From positions 1-6,501 of the forward strand of contig QHTW01000224.1 of NCBI GenBank assembly GCA_003220955.1: a stretch of 6,501 nucleotides of DNA, written 5' to 3'. Position 1 is the first letter of the stretch, and every line of letters begins with the position of its first letter. Below the pieces are notes generated by a model. That model was not told the origin of the DNA. It saw nothing but the letters and a program-made list of their open reading frames with translations, and made no database searches. Made by a program: the position numbers and the translations under genes. Shown here piece after piece: positions 1-5,858 of this stretch. Source of the stretch: Gemmatimonadota bacterium (lineage in GTDB: Bacteria; Gemmatimonadota; Gemmatimonadetes; Gemmatimonadales; GWC2-71-9).

Positions 1-526
1 AGGCCTCCTGGACTGCCCGGAGATTCGGGACGATATACGCATTCGAGTAAAGGACCGCCGAGACCAGCACGGCCGCCGTGCGGTCGTCGATCGTTATGGC
101 GAGCCGTTCGGCCAACGTCGCAGCGGGCATTGCGGGGACCTTGATGACCTCGATGCCTTCCTCCGCCAGCCGATCGAGCTGGCGACGGATCGTGTGGAAC
201 TCGCCGTCAGTCGTGACTAACTGCGGACGCTTACGCAGCGGTAGCGCCGACAGGAACCGCACGACCACCTCATGCGTGTTCTGCGCGAGTGCGATGCGCT
301 CAGGCGTGTCGGCGAGCAGCCGCGCAAAGCCGCGCCGCACCTCGTTGGCCTTCTGGAACGCGAGATCCCAGACGTCATCGACATGCTCGGCCGTGTCGAG
401 CCAGGCCTGCTGCTGCGCTGCGAAGCCGACATCGGGCCAGGCTTGATGGGAGTGGCCGGTGAGGAGAATCCTTTCCGTGACTCGAAACCGGGTGTAGTGC
501 TGTGCGAGCGCTGCCGGGTTGATCAC
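1..526 (-). CDS. kynU: kynureninase-like PLP enzyme (3' end outside window)
   Basis: Expected to cleave kynurenine to anthranilate and L-alanine in the cytoplasm with PLP. I translated this frame by hand from a GTG at 526-524 that overlaps the dioxygenase stop as GTGA. It stays open to the window edge and gives 175 residues, a bit under half of the usual 400 or so. Recognisable pieces are TGHSHQAWPD (23-32), QNTHEVVVRFLSAL (82-95), where fold-type I enzymes hold the PLP phosphate, and VTTDGEFHTIRRQLDRL (104-120), whose Phe110 should stack on the PLP ring. The PLP lysine would lie beyond the edge. Identification rests on family resemblance plus overlap with tryptophan 2,3-dioxygenase. There is no clear Shine-Dalgarno before the GTG, so reinitiation after the upstream gene is likely. 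Oddity: by eye, the aspartate of the usual F-P-(T/S)-D motif is Ile113 here. Another class V aminotransferase-fold enzyme remains possible. Confidence 0.78.
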   Translation of the reverse strand, partial: MINPAALAQHYTRFRVTERILLTGHSHQAWPDVGFAAQQQAWLDTAEHVDDVWDLAFQKANEVRRGFARLLADTPERIALAQNTHEVVVRFLSALPLRKRPQLVTTDGEFHTIRRQLDRLAEEGIEVIKVPAMPAATLAERLAITIDDRTAAVLVSAVLYSNAYIVPNLRAVQEA

Positions 527-1305
527 AGCTCGGAGCGGATCGCCCAGAGATCGGGGAAGGCGGGCTGGTTCAACGTCTGCATCAGGTATTCCGCACCGGC
601 AGAACCTCCCGTCCCTTGTTTCGTTCCGATCGTCCGCTGTACCATCTTCACGTGGCGGTACCGCCACTCCATGAATCCCTCATCGAGATCGACGAGCCGC
701 TCGGCGATCTGGGCCACTGTCGGGTTTTTCTTGTAGACCTCCACCAATATTCGCTGGACTTCGGGTGAGGGCTCATACGCCTCGCTAGGATCGCGCTGCA
801 GGAGTGACTTCGGGACCGGATACTTATTGGCCGCGAGATATTGAAGGAAAGCATCCCAGAGCGTCGGCTGCTTGAACCGCCGCTCGACGCGCTTGCGGTT
901 CTCGCTGCCCTCGGGATAGCGCTCGAATGACGGCCGGCCTTTCTTGCCGAGAATGAATTCGATTTCGCGGAATTGATGGGACTGAAATCCACTCCCCGAC
1001 TCCAGCCGGTCCCGGAACGACAGAAAGTTGAGCGGCGTGATCGTTTCGAGCACATCGATCTGCGCGACCAATGTTTTCAGAATCGTGAGAATCCGTTTCA
1101 GCGTCGCGGCCGCGAGCGGTGTGTCGTTCACGCGCAGGAGCTTCTGTAAATAGTCGAACTCGTGGAGCACTTCCTTGAACCACAGCTCGTAGACCTGGTG
1201 GATGATGACAAAGAGCGTCTCGTCGTGCTCGAGCTCCCCAGGCCGGGGCTGCTGCAGCGCGAGGAGCTCGTCGAGCTTCAAGTAACTGGCGTAGGTGACG
1301 GTCAT
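523..1305 (-). CDS. kynA: tryptophan 2,3-dioxygenase
   Basis: Haem enzyme that inserts O2 into the indole ring of L-tryptophan to give N-formylkynurenine, the first step of the kynurenine pathway; cytosolic, normally a homotetramer. The product is 260 residues, slightly shorter than typical bacterial members (about 280-300), with the core complete. Visible landmarks are FVIIHQVYELWFKE (32-45) with active-site His36, FLSFRDRLESGSGFQSHQFR (94-113) with Arg98 expected to bind the substrate carboxylate, FMEWRYRHV (211-219) with His218 as proximal haem ligand, and GTGGSAG (231-237) with Thr232 near the substrate ammonium. Spacings match the Xanthomonas enzyme residues I recall (His55, Arg117, His240, Thr254). 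The ATG at 1305-1303 overlaps the upstream flavoprotein stop as ATGA, with no obvious Shine-Dalgarno. The frame stays open far upstream (to about 2574), but that extension runs inside the flavoprotein gene and has no family character, so I reject it. Confidence 0.96.
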   Translation of the reverse strand: MTVTYASYLKLDELLALQQPRPGELEHDETLFVIIHQVYELWFKEVLHEFDYLQKLLRVNDTPLAAATLKRILTILKTLVAQIDVLETITPLNFLSFRDRLESGSGFQSHQFREIEFILGKKGRPSFERYPEGSENRKRVERRFKQPTLWDAFLQYLAANKYPVPKSLLQRDPSEAYEPSPEVQRILVEVYKKNPTVAQIAERLVDLDEGFMEWRYRHVKMVQRTIGTKQGTGGSAGAEYLMQTLNQPAFPDLWAIRSEL

Positions 1306-3551
1306 AGCCAGGGCTTGTAGCGCTTGAGCGTCGCGTAGGGATCGGGCCAGGGAAGCGGGTAGCCCTGCTCGTAGGCCGCGTGACGCGTCCAGTAGGGGTC
1401 CCACAGATGCGCGCGCGCGAGCACGCAGAGATCGGCGCGCCCCGCCGCCAGAATCGTGTTCACATCCTGATACGACGAGATATTGCCGACCGCCATCGTC
1501 GCGATGCCCACCTCGTGCCGGATCCGGTCGGCGAACGGCGTCTGAAACTGCCGGCCGTACTGCGGCTTGGCATCGGCCACCGTCTGGCCGGCGGAGACAT
1601 CCGTGATGTCGCAGTCGTGCGCTTTGAGTAGGCGCGCCACGTCGACCGCATCGCCCGGTTGCATCCCCCCGGGCGCCCAGTCGACCGCCGAGATCCGCAC
1701 GGATATCGGCTTGTGGGCGGGCCAGGCGCCGCGCACGGCGTCGAAGACCTCGAGGGGAAACCGCATCCGGTTCTCCAGCGAGCCGCCGTATTCGTCGGTG
1801 CGCTGGTTCGTAAGCGGCGAGATGAAGCTCGCGAGCAGGTAGCCGTGCGCGAAGTGCAGCTCGAGGAGGTCGAACCCCGCTTCCTGCGACATCTGCGCCG
1901 CCCGGATGAAGTCCTGCTTCACCCCGTCCATGTCGGCGCGGGTCATCTCCTTGGGGACTTGGGAATAGGGAAAGTAGGGAATAGGAGAAGCGGAAATGAT
2001 TGGCCAATTCCCGTCCGGCAACGGCTCGTCCATCCCCTCCCACATCCGTTGCGTGGACGCCTTGCGGCCGGCGTGGCTGAGTTGTACGCCGATTTTCGAC
2101 GACGTATTTCGACGAATAAACTCGACGATTCTTTTCCACGCCTTTATGTGTTCTGGCTTGTACATCCCGGTGCACCCCGGCGAGATGCGGCCCTCGCGCG
2201 ACACGTCGGTCATCTCCGTGAACAGGAGCCCAGCGCCGCCGATCGCGCGGCTCCCCAAGTGCACGAGATGCCACTCGTTCGGCATGCCGTCCTCGGCGAC
2301 GTACTGACACATCGGGCTCACCACTACTCGGTTGCTCAATACCAGGTCGCGCAACTTGAATGGCGTGAACATGGGAGGACGTGCGTCGTGCGTCGTGCGT
2401 GGTACGTGCGACTGCTTCTCCGCTTCCGTGTCGTACCACTCGTCGATTGTCTCGACGAACTTGGGATCGCGCACCTTCAAGTTGTCGTGTGTGATCCGCA
2501 GGCTGCGCGTGAGGAGATTGAACGCGAACTGCAGCGGCTCGAGGTTCATGTAGCGCTCGGTGTCCTCGAACCACTGCAAGCTGACCTGCGCCGCGCGCTG
2601 CAGGCTCTCCACCGCCGGCCGCCGCTCGGCCTCATAGTCAGTGAGTGCGAACCGCACGGCGGGATGTCGCTGCAAGGCGCCCGCCAGCGCGATGGCGTCT
2701 TCGATCGCGAGCTTCGTCCCGGACCCCACTGAAAAATGCGCCGTGTGCGCCGCGTCGCCCACGAGCACGATGTTGCCGTGCGACCAAGACGCGTTTTTGA
2801 TCGTGACGAAATTGCGCCACAGCGAGCGGTTCGTGAGCAGGCGATGGCCCTGGAGCTCTTCCTTGAAGAGCGCCTCGCAGAATTCGACCGTGTCGTCTTC
2901 GCTTGCCCGATCGAGTCCCGCCTTACGCCACGCGGCCTCCGTGGTCTCGACGATGAACGTCGAATGTCCCTGCTCGTACTGATAGGCGTGCACGCGCCAC
3001 AGCCCGTGCGTATCGCCCTTGAAGTAGAACGTGAACGCGGGGAAGGGACGGGTCGTGCCGAGCCAGACGAAGCGGTTGGACCGTTCGTCCAGCGTGGGCT
3101 GGAAGTGCTCGACGTAGGTGGAGCGCACGACGCTGTTGAAGCCGTCGGCGCCGACCACGAGATCCGCATCGGCGTACACGGCCGGATCGGTGACGTCGGT
3201 GCCGACCTCGATACACACGCCCAGCGCTTTGCAGCGCCGCCCCAAGACCCGCAGCAGTGCCCGACGCGACAGGCCGCTGAAGCCGTGCCCGCCCGAGCGG
3301 ATGACGTGGCCGCGGTAGTGGATGCTGATGTCGTCCCAATGAAAGAACTCGCGCGCCAGCGCGTCGTACGTCTCCGGATCGGCCGCCGCCAGGTTGTTTT
3401 GAGTCGCGTCTGAGAAGACCACCCCAAAGCCGTACGTATCCTCCAGCCGGTTGCGCTCCAGGATCGTGATCTCGTGCCGGGGATGCGCTTTCTTCATCAG
3501 AATGCCGAAGTAGAGCGCCGCGGCCCCGCCGCCAATCGTCACGATTCTCAC
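1302..3551 (-). CDS. anthraniloyl-CoA monooxygenase/reductase-type fusion flavoprotein
   Basis: A 749-residue fusion. The N-terminal half (1 to about 380) is an FAD aromatic monooxygenase: GGGAAA dinucleotide motif (7-12), GADGFNSVVR (134-143) and GDAAHTAHFSVGSG (265-278). The C-terminal half (from about 394) is an Old Yellow Enzyme of YqjM type: SPMCQY with Cys415, QLSHAGRKAS (490-499), and ELHFAHGYLL (564-573) with His566, His569 and Tyr571 spaced as in YqjM, then SPLTNQRTDEYGGS (578-591). Known homologues hydroxylate 2-aminobenzoyl-CoA at C5 and reduce the ring to 2-amino-5-oxo-cyclohex-1-ene-carboxyl-CoA; databases often call them bifunctional salicylyl-CoA 5-hydroxylase/oxidoreductase. 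I prefer the anthraniloyl substrate because the gene overlaps tryptophan 2,3-dioxygenase and sits one gene from a kynureninase-like gene; residues alone do not settle it. The start is GTG (3551-3549), overlapping the acyl-CoA dehydrogenase stop as GTGA. The linker (about 375-394) contains a heptanucleotide repeat. Confidence 0.93.
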   Translation of the reverse strand: MRIVTIGGGAAALYFGILMKKAHPRHEITILERNRLEDTYGFGVVFSDATQNNLAAADPETYDALAREFFHWDDISIHYRGHVIRSGGHGFSGLSRRALLRVLGRRCKALGVCIEVGTDVTDPAVYADADLVVGADGFNSVVRSTYVEHFQPTLDERSNRFVWLGTTRPFPAFTFYFKGDTHGLWRVHAYQYEQGHSTFIVETTEAAWRKAGLDRASEDDTVEFCEALFKEELQGHRLLTNRSLWRNFVTIKNASWSHGNIVLVGDAAHTAHFSVGSGTKLAIEDAIALAGALQRHPAVRFALTDYEAERRPAVESLQRAAQVSLQWFEDTERYMNLEPLQFAFNLLTRSLRITHDNLKVRDPKFVETIDEWYDTEAEKQSHVPRTTHDARPPMFTPFKLRDLVLSNRVVVSPMCQYVAEDGMPNEWHLVHLGSRAIGGAGLLFTEMTDVSREGRISPGCTGMYKPEHIKAWKRIVEFIRRNTSSKIGVQLSHAGRKASTQRMWEGMDEPLPDGNWPIISASPIPYFPYSQVPKEMTRADMDGVKQDFIRAAQMSQEAGFDLLELHFAHGYLLASFISPLTNQRTDEYGGSLENRMRFPLEVFDAVRGAWPAHKPISVRISAVDWAPGGMQPGDAVDVARLLKAHDCDITDVSAGQTVADAKPQYGRQFQTPFADRIRHEVGIATMAVGNISSYQDVNTILAAGRADLCVLARAHLWDPYWTRHAAYEQGYPLPWPDPYATLKRYKPWL
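1951..1987. repeat. degenerate heptanucleotide-like run inside the flavoprotein gene
   Basis: Reading the plus strand, units TTGGGGA, CTTGGGA, ATAGGGA, AAGTAGGGA (nine bases) and ATAGGAG follow each other. It encodes residues 522-534 (SPIPYFPYSQVPK) of the reductase half. It is A/G-only over much of its length and visibly less GC-rich than its surroundings. Family members carry a Pro/Tyr-rich stretch here as far as I recall, so the repeat may be partly protein-driven. Confidence 0.5.
2096..2128. repeat. three TCGACGA copies at 13-base spacing
   Basis: TCGACGA occurs at 2096, 2109 and 2122, exactly 13 bases apart, with unrelated AT-richer hexamers between. It lies in the flavoprotein gene over residues 475-486. 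A 13-base period shifts reading frame at each copy, so codon repetition does not explain it. It is short enough to be chance. Confidence 0.3.
2381..2408. repeat. four-copy heptanucleotide tandem repeat in the interdomain linker
   Basis: Plus-strand units are GTGCGTC, GTGCGTC, GTGCGTG and GTACGTG, head to tail with no spacer: two identical copies, then two copies with one or two changes. It encodes residues 382-391 (HVPRTTHDAR) of the fused flavoprotein, between the monooxygenase half and the start of the Old Yellow Enzyme half at about 394. Three units would restore frame, so a change of three copies would leave the protein in frame while other changes would break it. Confidence 0.7.
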
Positions 3552-4684
3552 TTGACGAGCTGTCCCGCGATAATCAGGTGTTGGATTTCAGTCGTTCCTT
3601 CATAGATGCGCAAGGCACGGATGGACCGATACAACCGGTCTACCGGATTGTCCGCCAGAACTCCACGGCCGCCCAGGATCTGGACGGCGTCATCCACGAT
3701 CCGCTGCGCCGCTTCCGTGGCGAAGGCTTTTGCTATCGCCGCTTCGAGCGTGACCCGGGGCGCGCCGCGGTCCTTTTCCCACGCCGCGCGATACACGAGC
3801 AGCCGCGCGGCCGTCAGGTCGGTGGCCATGCGGGCCAGTTTCTCCTGAATCAGCTGGAACTCCGCGATCGGCTTGCCGAACTGTCGCCGCGTCTTCGCAT
3901 GCGCGAGCGCTTCGGCGAGGGCGCGCGCCGCCATGCCACATGCCGCGGCGCCGACTGTGCAGCGCACGCGATCGAGCGTCGCGAGACCGAGCTTGAATCC
4001 TTCGCCATCAGCATCGAGGCGGCATGCACTTGGGACGCGTGCTTTCTGAAAGGCGATTTCGCCCAAAGGGTGCGGGGCAGAAAGGACCAGGGTCCGCACC
4101 AGCCGTAGACCCGGCGTGTCTGCAGCCACCACGAAGCACGCGATACCCTTGTCCTTCTTGGTGCGATCGGTCGTAGCGAACACCGTGTAGAAGTCCGCAA
4201 TGCCGGCGTTGGAGATGAAGGTTTTGGTGCCGGAGAGGACGTACCCATCGCCGTCCGGTTCCGCGGTTGCACCGAGGGACGCGACGTCGGAGCCGGCGTC
4301 CGGCTCGGTCATCGCGAACGACGCCATCGCTCGACCCTGCGTGGCCGGCTCCAGCCAGCGGTTGCGCATCATGGCGTTTGCCGAGAGCAGCATCGGAACG
4401 ACACCAAGCGCCTGCAACGCGAACACGGCGTCGGCGAGCGGCGAGGCGGCGGCGAGCGCTTCGCGGACCAGGCAGCAGGCGCGCCAGTCCTGATCACGAA
4501 TGGGTTGGAACCACCCGGCCGCGCCCAGTTTCGCGAGCAGCTCGCGCGCCTGAAGGCGCGCGGCGGCGTCGTCTGCGGGCTCTGCCAGCGGTGCGAGCAC
4601 GCGGGTGGCAAACTCACTCACTCGCTCGGCCAGCGTGACATGCTTCTCGTCGAGAAAGGCGCGGACCGGCCCGGTGTCGACCAT
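3548..4684 (-). CDS. acyl-CoA dehydrogenase
   Basis: FAD enzyme that removes two hydrogens alpha-beta to a CoA thioester and passes electrons to electron-transfer flavoprotein; cytosolic, usually tetrameric. The product is 378 residues, a normal length. Numbering from the ATG, AMTEPDAGSDVAS (124-136) matches the first family signature. RRQFGKPIAEFQLIQ (267-281) and QILGGRG (335-341) are typical flavin and CoA contact regions. IYEGTTEIQ (360-368) supplies catalytic Glu362 at the medium/short-chain position. The ATG at 4684-4682 shares one base with the crotonase stop (TGATG). A TTG one codon upstream (4687) is the alternative and would give a four-base overlap; neither has a convincing Shine-Dalgarno. 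Being overlapped on both sides by ring-degradation genes, it probably oxidises a ring-derived acyl-CoA, cyclic or opened; the exact substrate cannot be read from the sequence. No ETF gene is present in the window. Confidence 0.95.
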   Translation of the reverse strand: MVDTGPVRAFLDEKHVTLAERVSEFATRVLAPLAEPADDAAARLQARELLAKLGAAGWFQPIRDQDWRACCLVREALAAASPLADAVFALQALGVVPMLLSANAMMRNRWLEPATQGRAMASFAMTEPDAGSDVASLGATAEPDGDGYVLSGTKTFISNAGIADFYTVFATTDRTKKDKGIACFVVAADTPGLRLVRTLVLSAPHPLGEIAFQKARVPSACRLDADGEGFKLGLATLDRVRCTVGAAACGMAARALAEALAHAKTRRQFGKPIAEFQLIQEKLARMATDLTAARLLVYRAAWEKDRGAPRVTLEAAIAKAFATEAAQRIVDDAVQILGGRGVLADNPVDRLYRSIRALRIYEGTTEIQHLIIAGQLVK

Positions 4685-5472
4685 CAAATGAATTTGGGGT
4701 CGCGCTTGGCGCGGAAGGCGTCGTGGGCTTCGCGGAAGTTCGGCCCCTGCATCAGTTGCGCCTGCACTTCCGCTTCATACGCCAGCGCGGCTTCGAGATC
4801 GAGGGCGGCCTCTGCCTCGAGCGCCTGCTTCGTGACGCCGAGCGCCGCCGCCGGCCCGAGCGCCAGCTTTTCGGCGATGGCGCGAGCTTCGACCAGAACC
4901 TGTGCTTGCGGGACGACGCGATTGTAGAGACCGATTTCGTGCGCCCGTTTCGCGTCGACGAAGTCCCCCGTCAACAGCATTTCGGTCGCGTGGCCATAGC
5001 CGACGATGCGGGGCAGGAGCCACGCGGCGCCCATATCGGCCCCCGAGAGGCCGACCTTCGTAAAGAGGAAAGCGATCTTGGCGGATTCCGCCGCAATCCG
5101 AATGTCGCACGCGGCCGCGACGACCGCGCCCGCGCCCGCCACCGTGCCGTTCAGGGCGCCGACGATGGGCCGGCGACAATGCCGCATGGCGAGGATGAGG
5201 TCGCAGGTGAGGCGGGTGAACTCCTGTAGCGCGTCGAGATCGCGGCCGAGCAGCGCACCAATGATGTCCTCGACGTCGCCGCCGGAGCAGAAGGCCCGTC
5301 CGGCGCCCGTGATGATGATGGCGCGCACGCCGGGCTCGGTGTCGAGGTTCCGGAACGTGTCGCGAAGGTCGCGATAGACCTCGAACGTCAGCGCATTGAG
5401 ACGTTCGGGCCGGTTGAGGGTGATGGTCGCGACCGCGGTCTTGGTGTCGAGATCGTACAAAAATGACTTCAT
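4684..5472 (-). CDS. crotonase-family enoyl-CoA hydratase-like protein
   Basis: 262-residue crotonase-fold protein acting on a CoA thioester in the cytosol. LNRPERLNAL (19-28) and GAGRAFCSGGDVEDI (56-70) form the CoA-binding and first oxyanion-hole region, and ALNGTVAGAGAVVAAACDIR (106-125) the second. The stretch 135-158 (FLFTKVGLSGADMG, then AAWLLPRIVG) is the catalytic region. By eye against rat mitochondrial hydratase, the Glu144 position is Lys139, while the second glutamate is kept as Glu164 in HATEMLLTGD; Asp146 is also nearby. This may therefore be a variant hydratase, an isomerase or a hydrolytic ring-opening enzyme comparable to BadI, rather than a textbook hydratase. The ATG at 5472-5470 overlaps the RidA-gene stop as ATGA. 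The frame is open upstream to about 5712, but that part has no crotonase character and lies within the RidA gene. Confidence 0.93.
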   Translation of the reverse strand: MKSFLYDLDTKTAVATITLNRPERLNALTFEVYRDLRDTFRNLDTEPGVRAIIITGAGRAFCSGGDVEDIIGALLGRDLDALQEFTRLTCDLILAMRHCRRPIVGALNGTVAGAGAVVAAACDIRIAAESAKIAFLFTKVGLSGADMGAAWLLPRIVGYGHATEMLLTGDFVDAKRAHEIGLYNRVVPQAQVLVEARAIAEKLALGPAAALGVTKQALEAEAALDLEAALAYEAEVQAQLMQGPNFREAHDAFRAKRDPKFI

Positions 5473-5849
5473 AGGATCGCGATGGCCTCGATCTCGACGA
5501 GCGCTTTCGAATCCATGAGCGATTTGACCTCGACGACGGCCATGGCGGGATAGTGGCGTCCCATATGTCGGCGGTGAACTTCGCCGAGTGGCGTGAGGTT
5601 GGCGAGGTACGCCGGCCGATCCGTGATGTAGCAGACCATGCGACCCACGTTCTCCGGCTTGCCTCCCGCCGAGCGCACGACTTCCATCACGCGACCCAGC
5701 GCGCCGTCCCACTGCGCCACGAACTCGCCGACCGGCACGATCTGTCCCGCAACGAACAGCAGGCGGCCGCTCTTCTCGCCCAACATCCCATGATTCCAGC
5801 CACTCGGCCGCGCGCCGAATGCTTCCGGGTTGATGATCTCGAACGCCAT
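5469..5849 (-). CDS. RidA/YjgF/UK114-family protein, probable enamine/imine deaminase
   Basis: 126 residues, normal for this trimeric family, whose best-known members hydrolyse reactive enamines/imines to ketones and ammonia. FVAGQIVPVGE (32-42) resembles the conserved glycine-glutamine strand, and the C-terminal VEIEAIAIL (118-126) matches the family end motif, with Glu119 in place of E. coli Glu120. At the P-A-R-S site, where E. coli RidA has the carboxylate-binding Arg105, this protein reads PAMAVVEV (101-108), so the arginine is Met103. Its place between an SDR and a crotonase in an anthraniloyl-CoA cluster suggests that it hydrolyses the cyclic enamine made by the fused flavoprotein; this is inference. 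I recall RidA-family genes beside similar flavoprotein clusters in beta-proteobacteria but cannot verify it here. The start is set by the strong Shine-Dalgarno just upstream, and the 3' end overlaps the crotonase gene by four bases. Confidence 0.92.
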   Translation of the reverse strand: MAFEIINPEAFGARPSGWNHGMLGEKSGRLLFVAGQIVPVGEFVAQWDGALGRVMEVVRSAGGKPENVGRMVCYITDRPAYLANLTPLGEVHRRHMGRHYPAMAVVEVKSLMDSKALVEIEAIAIL

Positions 5850-5852
5850 GGT

Positions 5853-5858
5853 CCTCCT
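5853..5858 (-). promoter_or_regulatory. ribosome binding site of the RidA-family gene
   Basis: AGGAGG on the minus strand, three bases (ACC) before the ATG at 5849-5847. It is a full consensus but closer to the start than the usual 5-9 bases. It overlaps the TAG stop of the upstream SDR gene (5859-5857). It is the only strong Shine-Dalgarno I find among the six junctions; the others rely on stop-start overlaps. Confidence 0.75.

Noticed and set aside
78..736. Plus-strand open frames of 122 and 154 residues near the left edge
   Set aside because: Antisense to the kynureninase-like gene and the dioxygenase C-terminus, both of which have recognisable protein sequence.
1306..2574. Long N-terminal extension of the tryptophan 2,3-dioxygenase reading frame (would make a 683-residue protein)
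   Set aside because: It lies wholly within the flavoprotein gene in another frame, is arginine-rich low-quality sequence, and the dioxygenase family begins at the ATG that overlaps the upstream stop.
1659..2732. 357-residue open frame on the plus strand
   Set aside because: Antisense to the fused flavoprotein, which has complete motifs throughout; composition is typical of GC-rich antisense shadow frames and no family is recognisable.
2736..3413. 225-residue open frame on the plus strand
   Set aside because: Antisense to the monooxygenase half, with mirror-image codon bias and no recognisable domain.
1302..3551. Possible frameshift or two genes mis-joined in the flavoprotein
   Set aside because: The fusion of monooxygenase and Old Yellow Enzyme domains is a known architecture, the frame is continuous and all motifs are present in order.
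5473..5712. Upstream extension of the crotonase frame
   Set aside because: Overlaps the RidA-family gene completely and lacks crotonase character; the ATG at 5472 forms a standard ATGA overlap and begins the family alignment.
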